A stretch of DNA of 64,000 bases from Trichobilharzia szidati. Its lineage: Eukaryota; Platyhelminthes; Trematoda; Strigeidida; Schistosomatidae. The translations under genes and the position numbers were made by a program. The notes beneath the pieces were generated by a model that saw only the letters and a list, made by a program, of their open reading frames with translations, did not search any database and was not told where the DNA came from. Shown here piece by piece: positions 1 through 9,748 of the stretch (positions are counted from its first letter, which is position 1; each line of letters begins with the position of its first letter). The stretch is taken from the NCBI GenBank assembly GCA_944472155.2, contig OX235271.1, forward strand, positions 95,059,256 to 95,123,255, given 5' to 3'.

Positions 1-143
1 CCACCAGTAGTATCTAATACAAAAGAAAAATAGTTGGGTACTCCTTATAAGCAAATCCAGTTTATCAGCAAGCTTTCAGTCAGTTTGACTTGTCTCGGGT
101 GGTCTCCGCAGGTCTGTTTTTTCTTCCCTAAGTCTACCGATGA

Positions 144-458
144 ATGACGACTGGCCGTGGAAAAGGTGGAAAAGGATTGGGTAAAAGAGGATCCAAACGA
201 CATCACAAGGTTCTCCGAGACGACATCCAAGGCATCACGAAGCCCACTATCCGCCGTCTTGCTCATCGTGGTGGTGTGAAACGCATCTCAGACTTGATCT
301 ACGAAGAGACTCGGGATGTCCTGAAGGTGTTTTTGGAGAATGTGATTCGTGAGGTTGTGACATACACGGAGCATGCCAAGAGGAAAGCAATGACAGCTAT
401 GGATGTTGTGTACGCTTTGAAACGCCAAGGTCGTAGGCTGTACGGTTTCGGTGGTTAA
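144..458 (+). CDS. Divergent histone H4 (intact reading frame)
   Basis: Encodes 104 residues that align end to end with histone H4, the core nucleosome protein that pairs with H3. The histone fold is complete and the C-terminus YGFGG is canonical. Acetylatable tail lysines K5, K8, K12, K16 and K20 (mature numbering) are kept. Against the near-invariant animal H4 I count 13 substitutions (G13R, A15S, R19H, N25D, A33T, R39H, G48D, G56D, D68E, A69V, T80A, V81M, T96R), plus one extra N-terminal residue (MTTGRG instead of MSGRG). Most look like single transitions. The frame is intronless, as replication-dependent histone genes are. An out-of-frame ATG at 140 overlaps the start. A weak TATA-like ttataa lies at 45-50. 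No histone 3' stem-loop is visible after the stop. It could be a variant, or a recent pseudogene that has not yet acquired a stop. H4 identity is certain, function is not. Confidence 0.9.
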   Translation: MTTGRGKGGKGLGKRGSKRHHKVLRDDIQGITKPTIRRLAHRGGVKRISDLIYEETRDVLKVFLENVIREVVTYTEHAKRKAMTAMDVVYALKRQGRRLYGFGG

Positions 459-490
459 TTTTGTCAGTGAGTGAGTGAATGAGTTGATGG

Positions 491-706
491 TGACCTGACC
501 TCGGATCAGATGTGAATACTCGCTGAACTTAAGCATATCATTTAGCGGAGTAAAAGAAACTAACAAGGATTGCCCATAGTAACTGTGAGTTAACAGGGAT
601 TAGCCCAGCGCCGAAGCCTGTGGTTATCTGACTGCAAGGTAATGTGGTGTTTAGGTTTGTTCTTGGCATTACTGCTCTGCCCCAAGTCCAGCAATGAGTA
701 CGGCAT
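491..706 (+). pseudogene. 5' fragment of 28S (large subunit) rRNA, degenerate
   Basis: Starts with the 5.8S-pairing/28S 5' signature (gacctgacctcggatcag) and continues through conserved LSU blocks: cgctgaacttaagcatatca, aaaagaaactaacaaggatt, agcccagcgccgaagcctgt, and a last recognisable block, caatgagtacggca, near 704. It carries many substitutions relative to expected eukaryotic LSU sequence, and similarity vanishes after about 706. It is therefore a truncated, decayed rDNA piece, not a working rRNA gene. It begins only about 32 bp after the H4 stop codon. Confidence 0.85.
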
Positions 707-1642
707 ACTATCCCTTATTATTAATCTTAATTCATTTACAACTATTCTTCGGTGGTACCAGTATCTTAAATCGTTTTATTATTAGAACAGTTATTATCAG
801 TATTACTCAGTTGTCGATTCTTGGTATATTTACGTGCTGTCTCTGTTATGTAATTGTTTATTTAAGTGATCTAATTTAACAGTATTGCATTATTATTTTA
901 ATTTTATTCATTCGTATCCATCTTCCCCTTATCTATGTGAACATTAGCTGAAAAAACATTCATAACTGCCGTTTTGCATGATTGAGTCAATGTTGTCATA
1001 TATCTCAGTGTATTTCTACTAGTATATATATATATATATCACTGTATGTAGAGTATTCAGCTGGAGAGTTCTACTGGAATTTAGTGAATTCATAAAATCC
1101 TGCTTTATTAACTCGTATCGCGAAGTAAATATTTCCAACAGAATGAGTCATTTTACATACTTGTCTGAAAAGTCTTTGATATCGAGTTCGATTTGCTGGA
1201 GTGGTCTTAGGTGCTGACTGTTAACGAATCAGGGTCTAAGGCGAATCCACCGCCTTGTGCTTTGTTGTTTTCAGTGGTCTCTTAATTGAAGTCCCTTCAC
1301 AGCAGAATCAACTTTAGGTGAGAAAGAACCTGTTCAACTTCCAAGATATAAATATATTGATATCAACTGAGCAAGAAACACGATAAATTTCATGTGTAGT
1401 TTCTCATTGACAATTCACTATGAGAGACCAAAACAATCAGTTCATATCGCAGATGGTTGAATATGTCTTTTTACATCAAAAATAGTTATTATTGAATTGT
1501 TGGGTTACTGAGAAATTGGTTTATTTCAAGTCAAAAATCTAATATCAAAAAGAATGCAATTGAGAGCCAAAAAATAGGATGGTGGAAAACACCCATATGG
1601 ACATTAGAAAGAAGAGAACATGAAGTTCAGCAAAGATATCTT
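707..1642. other. AT-rich intergenic or intronic sequence, no gene seen
   Basis: Contains a short (TA)n run near 1022-1040 and no supported coding frame. A 61-codon open frame starting at 694 runs out of the rRNA fragment and has no family resemblance. Confidence 0.5.
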
Positions 1643-2785
1643 TTCAGCGATTTCATTTTCAAAAAGCTGTACAATCGCATTTAAATACATAATTTTACAT
1701 GGAGACAATTCTTGCTTGATTCTACATAATTATGACGGCGAATAAAAGGTGATAATTATTTCCAACTAGATATGGTTTTTACGAGAGGCTTAGAAACAAA
1801 ATTACACAGGATTAGAACGGATATCAAGTGTGTAAAAATGAGCATGGAAACAAAATTGAAATAATAATTTTCAACTTGAAATGGGAGTTAGGAGGTGTGA
1901 ATATAGATTACAAGAGCCTTAGAAACACAAAAATTGCACAGGATTAAGATCTAATTGTAAAATAGTTAATTTTTTATTATTAAACGAATTATAAATGTGA
2001 ATAGGAAAAGCATGGAAAGAAACTTAAAATAACTGTTTTTTATAACTGAAAAAATGGGGTGAATCGAATGAAGACTGAGGGAGTAAGAATCACACACACA
2101 GCGAACGAAAAAAGATCAAAAAGAAAAAAACGGAAGCTAAGGTAACATACCGAACTAGGTCCATGGTAGTTGTAGAGGTTGGACTAATTTCTTTTGAACA
2201 CACAGCTCCGGCTTCTCGATGCATATTGCGAGGGCTTCTGCAGAGCTTCTGCTTTTGGTAGGTTTCTGTTGACTTTGTAAATTACTTTGAAAGAATCAGT
2301 TGAGATGTTGTGGAAGGTGTTGATCAGATGTTCAATAATGGCACTTCTGAATGAACCGGTGCCTCCTCTTTGCAGCCACGCTGGGTAATGTTCTCTAACA
2401 CGTTTTGAAAGGACGCGCATACAACGACCTATGTACCTAGCTCCGCACGAGCAGGTGAACTGGTAAATGCACATTGAATTGGTCATATGCGTGAGTTTGT
2501 CCTTCGTGTTGTTTCGAAGTATTGGACGGCTAGAGAATGTCACTCTTAGTGTTGCTGCAGGGAAGGTCTTCTTTAAAGAGCTGGATATTCTCCTCTTCAG
2601 GATATCCGTTCTAATCCTGTGTAATTTTGTTTCTAAGCCTCTCGTAAAAACCATATCTAGTTGGAAATAATTGTCACCTTTTATTCGCCATCATAATTAT
2701 GTAGAATCAAACAAGAATTGTCTCCATGTAAAATTATGTATTTAAATGCGATTGTACAGCTTTTTGAAAATGAAACCGCCGAAGA
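1643..2785 (-). mobile_element. Penelope-like element remnant with inverted terminal arms
   Basis: Two inverted arms, about 1643-1825 and 2600-2785, face each other. They share the inner boundary gatatccgttctaatcctg and the outer segment carrying tgtacaatcgcatttaaat. Between them, and running into the right arm, lies a minus-strand frame with a PLE GIY-YIG domain. Shorter diverged copies of the arm motif recur near 1838-1925 and 2007-2060. Inverted or tandem pseudo-LTRs are characteristic of PLEs. The reverse transcriptase part is missing. Confidence 0.8.
2184..2654 (-). pseudogene. PLE GIY-YIG endonuclease C-terminal fragment
   Basis: Open frame of 156 codons. Residues about 20-60 are the RT-to-endonuclease linker (ILKRRISSSLKKTFPAATLR), followed by the GIY-YIG module with CIYQFTCSCGARYIGR, then RVLSKRVREHYPAWL and the expected RSAIIEHL helix. 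In PLEs this domain nicks the target DNA. The family matches the PLE at 54378-55286 (same ILKRRIS.SLK.TFPAA.LR and CSCGARYIGR blocks). The RT domain is absent, so this is a relic. Confidence 0.85.
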
Positions 2786-4046
2786 AAAATAGGATGAACA
2801 ATTTCTTTTCTCAGATAGCGACTTCTATACAGAACACTTTAGAGGATCAAGCAAAGTTCCATTAGATTACATGATACGGAATTCTCATGTAGAATGATAA
2901 ATATCTCCAGTTCTCCTGGACTTCCAGTTGCTCAGTGAATATGGTCAGCTGATGACAAAACTCACCTTGAAATAGTGAGAATCTTATATTTTCAGTCCTT
3001 TTTATTATTTATTCATAAACTCGAAATAGTCCCATAAAAAAATGAGTTGTGTTCACTGACAATGCTTGCTGCTATAAACGAAAACCAAATATCTGCAAAT
3101 CAGCCTTACCTTAGATGAAATCGAAAGAGTGTACTCTTCAACTTGGAAAACTACCCTAGAATTTTGTTTCCTGAATGTGATGCATGATTTATTCCGCCAT
3201 CATATTAACACTTTTTCTGATTATGTAAGCTAAATTCTTTCCTTATTAGTTTTACACTTATATAATTCACTTCAACAACTCATTTACTTACCAGTCCAGG
3301 TACTAAAGGACTGATAAATGTAGACCATAGCATGTATTTATTTTCCCGCCTAATTTGAAACATCTGGTCTTACCTTAACTTTTACCAGTGATAAACATGA
3401 AGAAAGTTTATATTAGATAATAAAAACAGTAAAAAGATAAGGATTTGTTATTTTGCTGCCTTGTTCCACACAAAAAAAATATTTAGCACGCAAACTAAAC
3501 TACTGAATTTGCAACTAGAATAACAACTAATACATATCAAGGAGTTAGCTTTCGTAAACTAACTATAATTAAATAAAATTTTGATGTAAAGTACACTAAT
3601 CTAGATGTGTGGATTAAAATGATACGCATAACAAAGTGATAAACATCGGAAGAAAAAAAACAACTCAAATATTTATGTCCCATTATTTTGTTTACATACA
3701 TTCGTCTGGAGACAGAGAAGAAAATATATGGGTTTTGCGTGTTATTTTTCTTCTTTATACATACAATAGTAATTAAATTTACAAAAATACAGCGTCTGTA
3801 AAATAGACGCTTCATCCAGTCCCTTGTTTTCGAAAGTAGAATACGGATAATAAGCGTTTGAAAAATGTAGGCATATAAAGCTTGAAACTAATGAAATATC
3901 TTAAAGTTCATCTTGCATGTTACACGCGAGTTTATGCATTCCGATTATAAGCTAAGCTTAGTATGTACCGATGAATGACGGTAATTGACATCAACCACAG
4001 GCTATTAGAGTTGAATACTGTATTTCCCTGTTTTTGTTTTCTCATT
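2786..4046. other. AT-rich sequence, no gene recognised
   Basis: No coding frame, RNA or repeat that I can name. If the KCNQ gene extends upstream of the window, this is intron sequence. A 92-codon minus-strand frame at 3537-3815 has low complexity and no family resemblance. Confidence 0.4.
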
Positions 4047-4059
4047 GGCAATTACTCAT

Positions 4060-5108
4060 TTATTATTATTGTTCCCTTGGGTTCCTAGTGGAACATAGGG
4101 CTTCAACTACACGTCTCCACTTGCTTCTGTCTTCTGCTGTACTTTTCACTTGCATCCATGTTAGTCCATACTGTTTCAACTCTTCTTCACACGATCTCCT
4201 CCATGTCACCCTTGGACGTCCCACTCGCCGCTTCCCTTTCGGGTTCCACTCGAGCACTGGCCTGACGCGCGATGTCACCCAGCGGCCTCCTCAGCGAGTG
4301 TCCAATCCATCTCCACTTTCTCCTGTATATTTGTTGGGCGATTGGTTCTTGTTTTGTTTGTTCCCATAGATTCTTGTTTGTGATTCTTTCCGGCCATCTG
4401 ATCTTCAGTATAGAGCGAAGACAGTTGTTGATAAAGGTTTGCAACAGGCTGTTGGAAATATTCTTTGTGACCCGCCAAGTTTCTGATCCGTATAGAAGAA
4501 CTGACTGACTTGACGTTTGTATTGAAAATCCGAATTTTGTTGTTGATGCAGGCTGAGTGACGAAGATTTCCAGATTGGTTTCAGGTTGATGAATGTGTTT
4601 CTCGCCTTCCCGATTGTCGATTTGACATCCTCGTCCGTTCCTCCTGTAGTTGAGACAATGCTCCCTAGATAAGTGAATGAAGTAACCTCTTTCAAATCCC
4701 TCCCGTTGATGGTGATTGGCGCTGGATGTTGCTGCTGTTGTTGTTGCTGGTTGGTTGGTTGGTTATTTTCATAACCTCCGTCTTGTCTATGTTCACCTGG
4801 AGTTCTGTCTTTGCTGCTTCTTCAACCAGTTTATCGGTTGTCGCTTGTAAGTCTTCGATTTTGTGTGACATCAGACATAAATCATCCGCGAAATCCAGGT
4901 CTTCTAGATTCTTCACGTCGGTCGGTCCAGGATATCCCTGTCTTCTCGTTTCCCACTGTCTGACGCATAATCCAGTCCACCACAATTAGGAATATCATTG
5001 GTGATAATAAGCACCCTTGTCTGACTCCTGTGTTTACTCCAAACGCTTCGCTGAGTTTTCCGTTGTGGATCACTTGACATGTGCCGTTGTCGTACAGCTG
5101 TTGAATAA
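4060..5108 (-). mobile_element. RTE/SR2-like non-LTR retrotransposon, 5'-truncated, with 13-bp TSD
   Basis: The TSD ggcaattactcat is perfect at 4047-4059 and 5109-5121. The minus strand reads from RT motif B (GVRQGCLLSPMIFLIVVDWI) through motif C (DLDFADDLCLMSHK), KTEVMKITNQ, FTYLGSIVSTTGGTDEDV, WIGHSLRRP and [19 protein letters not shown] to a terminus reading CSTRNPREQ. It ends in a short (AAT)n tail at about 4060-4072, as RTE elements do. The frame is broken several times, RT motif A and the endonuclease are missing, and it is dead. It sits in the KCNQ intron about 150 bp upstream of the exon at 5260. Confidence 0.93.
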
Positions 5109-5259
5109 GGCAATTACTCATATCTACGTTAAATAGAATATCTTGAGTGATCACCTTTCTATATTTTCTAAACACATTTCAGTTCTAACTAATGAGTTAT
5201 TAGTTGCTATTCATTTTAATTAATTTTATATGTATTCTCGTATTTCCCTTTCACTATAG

Positions 5260-5327
5260 AATGAAGCATATTCAACAAACTCTTGATCATGAGAAACCAC
5301 AGAATCCAGATGGAAAGTTGGAGAAAG
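5260..5327 (+). CDS. KCNQ: KCNQ-type potassium channel, 68-bp exon of the cytoplasmic linker
   Basis: Bounded by a pyrimidine-rich acceptor (ctttcactatag, AG at 5258-5259) and a donor GGTATG (GT at 5328-5329). It encodes MKHIQQTLDHEKPQNPDGKLEK with one base at each end belonging to split codons. The last base (g) joins the first two bases of the exon at 8234 (aa) to give Glu in the right frame. In Kv7 channels this position falls in the variable linker between calmodulin-binding helices A and B. Assignment rests on splice sites, phase continuity and location rather than on conserved sequence. It could be an alternatively spliced exon. Confidence 0.75.
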
Positions 5328-5659
5328 GTATGCTTCATTTTTTGTACTAATTATTCATCTTATCGGAATTAAAACCAAGCAATCAGCTATCTAATACACA
5401 CTGTATAAATTCACGGTGGGGGGCGGAAACATTGCTTTAATAAACATGAAATAATCCTCTGTCTGAAATATGTGATTCTAGTAAGCATGCTTGATATATA
5501 TCTGCTTAATAGCTGGCATACATACGCATTATTAATAACATGGACGAGCATTTTCAGAAAATGTAAAGTAACTGATCTTGATTTCATACTTTTACTGATA
5601 AGCCACATCATAATAATAAGGTTCCCGAACCTTCCAACAATAATACCATTAGACATTAC

Positions 5660-6128
5660 ATCACCCAAAGTGGGCGTCCCCTTCGAATCAGAATCCAAGA
5701 AAACAAATCAGCTGTGAAAAGACATGATATATATTCTTTCATATCAATGCATGTAGATAATTATGGACATCAGTTTGATTGGGATAATGTCGAAATTTTA
5801 AACCAGAGAATTCCTAAAAGCCTAGTACTCAAGCGAATATGCGATTAACAAACATGTTAATATAGACCAAATCTACCAACTAATAAGAAGTAAATCATGT
5901 GACGAGAAAGTTTAAAATCCAAATCAATAAAAAATGATCAATACATATGTAAAGATGGTTACCGGAAGACGCAATTCTATCACTCATAGAAAATTTAAAT
6001 CAGTTCACTTTCTGCTAAAACTTGCGCTCCAGTTGTTGTCCAGAAGGACAATGAAAGCTCCGCAACTAAATCAACCAGCTCAAAAAATACTACTAATTGA
6101 AAATCATTCACCTGAGCTACAAATCTTC
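5660..6128 (+). mobile_element. Decayed Penelope-like element: GIY-YIG end plus 3' terminal hairpin region
   Basis: Around 5665-5790 the plus strand reads RIRIQENKSAVKRHD, then FISMHVDNYGHQFDWDNVEI, the C-terminal half of a PLE GIY-YIG nuclease. After stops and about 200 bp, a terminal segment (6010-6128) contains the perfect stem-loop ttgtccagaaggacaa followed by tgaaagctccgcaac, ending with cacctgagctacaaatc. The same terminal segment recurs alone at 28895, 51583 and near 62550. It lies in a KCNQ intron. Confidence 0.7.
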
Positions 6129-6130
6129 TC

Positions 6131-6749
6131 TATTATTTCAAGACTATTATTCCCTTAGATTCTGAGTGGAACGTAGGGCTTCAGCAGCACATCTCCACTT
6201 CATTCTGTTCCCGACAGTCGCCTTTAGTTGCACAACGATTCCCCATAAGCTTTCGCCTCCTCCTCACATGATATCCTCCACGTCAACTTCGGATGTCCAG
6301 CTCGTCGTTTCTCATTTGACTAGAGTTATGGTCTGACGCGTGATTTGACTCAACGGTATCTTCAGAGTGTGGCTGATCCATCTCCATTTCCCTATGCATA
6401 TTTGTTGGGTTCTTGGTTGGTCCGTTGTCTGGCAGAGTTTCTTACTTGTAGTCCTTTCTGGTCGACCATCTGACCTCTAGCATAAAAATGGAGGCATCCG
6501 TTGACGAAAGTCTACAGCAGTCTGTCGGAAATGCTTGTGATGATGTATCAAGTCACTTAACCATATAGATAAAGTGACTTGACATTAATGTTGAAAATTA
6601 GAATCTTGTTTCTTATGCTGAGTGCAGCACATTTTCAGACTGATTTCAAATCAATGAAGACCTGTCTTACCTTTCTCATTCTGGATTTGACATCTTCAAA
6701 CATGCTGGCATATAGTTGAGATAATGCTGCCTATATAAGTGAAGTAAGT
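6131..6749 (-). mobile_element. Highly decayed RTE/SR2-like 3' fragment
   Basis: Recognised by nucleotide blocks shared with the other copies: attcccttagattctgag with ggaacgtagggcttcagcag at the 3' end, and gataatgctgcctatataag at the 5' side. No open frame remains. It lies in a KCNQ intron directly after the PLE remnant. Confidence 0.7.
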
Positions 6750-7048
6750 TTTCAAAAATACACTTACTAAATCGCATGTGTCTACAGTAAAATATTTGCG
6801 CACCAGCCACTTCACTAGTAACCTATTGGATGTATGTAATTTGTGGTTAAGCATCTAAAAACTCTTGCTTGAGTTTCAAGCAAACTAGGTTACACAGATC
6901 ATAAGCATAAAAGCAGCTTTTAACAGTTAATGAAAGATTCTCTCTCGGTATTTTGACCTTACAATTGTGAAACCACATTACTTCACATATTTGTTTGGTA
7001 TACCAGGCCATTTATAAGGTTTGGTACGTAGATAGAGATTAAGCACTA

Positions 7049-8100
7049 TATTATTCATTTGCGTTCTGAGTGAAACATGTGGCTTCAACAACACATCTCC
7101 ACTTTGTTCTGTTTTCTGCCGTCCTCTTCAAATAGGACCACGACTGCTCATAATCTCTCATCTCCTCCAACTCTCATGATCTCCTCCATGTCACCCTCTC
7201 ACTTAAGACCCACTTGTCGCTTTCCATTTGGATTCCACTCTAGCAGTGGCCTGCACTGCCCGCGATATCATTCGATGGCCTCCTCAATGTATGCCCGATC
7301 AATCTCCATTTTCTCCTGCACATTTGTTCAGCAATCGGCTCTTGGTTGATTTGTTCCACTGCAGAGTTTCTTGTTGCTAATTCTTTCTGGCCGGCTGACC
7401 ATTTGATCTTCAGTATGGAGCGAAGGCAGCTGTTGATGAACGTCTCTAACTTGTTGGAAATCCCTTCCGTAACACGCAATGCAAGTTTCTGACTCATATA
7501 GAAGAACTAACTGACTTCACATTTGAAAATGCGAATCTTGTTCCTTATGCTGAGTGCGGAAGATTTCCAAACTGGTTTCAGGTTGATGAAGGCGTATCTT
7601 GCCTTTCCGATTCTGACTTTGACATCTTCGTCCGTTCCGCTGGCCTGTAGTTGAAACGATGCTTCTCAGATAAGTGAAGGAGGCAACCTCTGTTAAATCT
7701 CTCCCGTTGATGGTGACTGGTGCTGGTTGTTGTTGCTGTTGGTGGTGGTTGGTTATCTTCATCACCTCCGTCTTCTGTGTGTTCAACTGGAGTCCTGTCT
7801 TTGCTGCCTGCCTCACCTCTTCAGCCAGTTTGTTGGTTTTCGACTGTAAGTCTTCGAGTTTGTGTGACATTAGACATATATCATCCGTGAAATTCAGATC
7901 TTCTAGAGTCTTCTTATCGGTCATCACAGCGTATTTCTGTCTTATCACTCCCCCTGTACAGTGTAACGCATAATCAAGTCCACCACAGTTAAGAATATCA
8001 TTGGTGATAATAGGCAGTCAGCTTGTCTTACTCCTGTATGCACTTCGAACGCCTCTCTGAGTTTTCCGTTGTGGATCACTTGATACGTGGAATTGTCATA
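7049..8100 (-). mobile_element. RTE/SR2-like retrotransposon, 5'-truncated, with 16-bp TSD
   Basis: TSD tagaga(t/g)taagcacta at 7033-7048 and 8101-8116, one mismatch. The minus-strand fragments read EDLNFTDDICLMSHKLEDLQ (motif C altered to FTDD), TEVMKITNHHQ, EVASFTYLRSIVSTTG and WRLIGHTLRRPSNDIAG. The truncation point is just upstream of RT motif B. It lies 133 bp upstream of the large KCNQ exon at 8234, in the intron. Confidence 0.92.
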
Positions 8101-8233
8101 TAGAGAGTAAGCACTAAACGTCTTTTAATCTGCTTTTTTTACACCTTAGTCACACTGGTTCTCGTAAGTTGACGTTTTAGCCACTAGAAAATATCAGATC
8201 ACTAAATCTATCCCAATATTTTTTGGGTTTTAG

Positions 8234-8621
8234 AATCAGATGAACTGCTGGCAACATTTAGTCAAGCACAAATAGGCAATGTTCAAGCAAACGTTATTGA
8301 TCCACTGTCATCAGGTGACCGAGAATACATCGGTCTATCAAAACAAAGACGTCAGTTAACAACGAATGGACAGAATTATACTAATCAACCTATGCTTCAA
8401 CAAGAATCAGTCTTGTGTACCTCACGAGGTTCTGAAGTTATTATGCACCCGCTGACAGAAAAAGAAAAAGTTGCTGTTCGAGTTATTCGTAAATTAAGAT
8501 TTTTTGTTGCACGTAGAAAGTTTCGTGAGGCTCTTCGACCATACGATGTAAAAGATGTGATTGAACAATATTCAGCTGGACATGTTGATATGTTGGCTCG
8601 TGTAAAGACACTTCAAGCAAG
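8234..8621 (+). CDS. KCNQ: KCNQ-type potassium channel exon with helix B and helix C
   Basis: Acceptor tttttgggttttag, AG at 8232-8233; donor AAG|GTTAGT after 8621. The first ~70 codons are variable linker. The 3' half reads [20 protein letters not shown] followed by [20 protein letters not shown] and [18 protein letters not shown]. This is the hallmark Kv7 proximal C-terminus: helix B (basic, amphipathic, binds calmodulin together with helix A), the [14 protein letters not shown] segment and the start of helix C. Kv7 channels carry the M-current type K+ conductance in excitable membranes and depend on calmodulin and PIP2. The basic cluster [12 protein letters not shown] could contribute to lipid sensing (inference). 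It leaves in phase 2, which the next exon satisfies (ag|g = Arg). Confidence 0.97.
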
Positions 8622-8844
8622 GTTAGTGATTATTTGAGTTTATACAGCTTAAAACTAATAGTGCTTTTCAGTTCAGTTGGTTTGCAGGGACTTTAGAATA
8701 ATTTTCTGACTGCCTGATCCAGAAATACTGAGTGACAGAAACAATGATTTTACAAAACCAAATATAAGACTGAAAGCGAGACAAATCAGAAATCTTGGTT
8801 TATTCATCTAACTTTGGCCGGCTGAATAATAGTTCCTACACTAT

Positions 8845-9090
8845 CCACATCTTATCGGTGGTTCTATCGTAGAATACTCGCCAACCATACGCGTGGTCCT
8901 GGCTCTATTACTAACCGACGCACTATTAAACGTCATCTAATTTACTAGCAGATAATAAGCCTGGAGAAGAGAGAAGGTCGGGCGTTCAGCTAGCAACCCT
9001 ACCTAGTGGAATCATACCTAACACTATTAAAACTTTAAAGTCTAAAGCTCCAAGCCTTATATTCCATTATGGAACGTGTAAAGTGAACGC
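8845..9090 (+). mobile_element. tRNA-headed SINE ('SINE-B'), decayed
   Basis: Matches the better preserved copy at 41310-41550: a gtagaatactcgccaaccat head, ctagcaaccctacc in the body, then aagctccaagccttatattcc and a final ccattatggaacgtgtaaag. The pol III B box is eroded. It lies in a KCNQ intron. Confidence 0.65.
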
Positions 9091-9222
9091 CAACACAACT
9101 CACCTCAGTGAGTCATATTTATTCTGTGCAAACAAGGTGGTTACCTGAATCACATCCGTGAATTTATGGACCTGCCAGATTTAGTTCTAGTTCGTTTCGG
9201 GTATTCAAGTCCTCCTTATATT

Positions 9223-9732
9223 AGATGGTTGGAGGCAATCGGCACGAAGCCTTGCTTCGCCTAGGTTTCGTGCTAGTTGACACACCAGTCAGCAAGGCGT
9301 ATCTGCAACCTTGAAGGAACTCATGTCCCTTCTGAGATTCGAACCCGCATCACCCAGTGCTGCAGTCAGAGACGTTACCACTGAGCTATTCTGGCTCGCA
9401 ATTGACCTCCTGTAGGACTGTAGTGGATATTTTGATTTGACACTAGTAACTAGTGTGATGCGTCTAGTCCTCTCTTTGGTGAATTCTATCAGTCAGGTTG
9501 TATTGTGGCCACCATTCTAGGTAGCTCACCATCACGGTGCACATTGATCTAATGATATTAGGTAGCTCACCTGCCGATTGCCTCCAACCATCTTATATCA
9601 TCACAAACAATGTACATCGTGATGGCGAGCTACCTAGAATGGTGGCCACATTACAACCTGACTGATAGAATTCAGTCTGCACCAAGGAGAGGACTAGATG
9701 CATCACACTAGCTACTAGTGTCAAATCAAAAT
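9223..9732. mobile_element. Foldback tRNA-headed retroposon ('SINE-C') with 16-bp TSD
   Basis: Perfect TSD aagtcctccttatatt at 9207-9222 and 9733-9748. The inside is a large palindrome: 9428-9536 pairs with 9618-9733 (both carry the block cattctaggtagctc or its complement), and the outer gatggttggaggcaatcgg (9224-9242) pairs with its complement at 9575-9593. The minus strand of 9320-9395 is tRNA-like: A-box-like tagctcagtggtaacg and B box gggttcgaatctc. A second, decayed relative is at 38290-38480. It lies in a KCNQ intron. Confidence 0.8.
9320..9395 (-). promoter_or_regulatory. tRNA-like internal pol III promoter of SINE-C
   Basis: On the minus strand, gagccagaatagctcagtgg begins a tRNA-like head, with the B box gggttcgaatctc about 35 nt further on. 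There is no credible acceptor stem or complete cloverleaf, so this is a SINE head rather than a tRNA gene. Confidence 0.55.
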
Positions 9733-9748
9733 AAGTCCTCCTTATATT

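Noticed and set aside
694..879. Membrane-like 61-residue peptide downstream of the rRNA fragment
   Set aside because: Starts inside the rRNA-derived sequence and is hydrophobic only because of TTA/ATT-rich DNA.
2786..4046. Further upstream KCNQ exons (helix A or pore)
   Set aside because: I looked for the Kv7 S6/helix A signatures and a phase-compatible splice pair and found none; they must lie outside the window.
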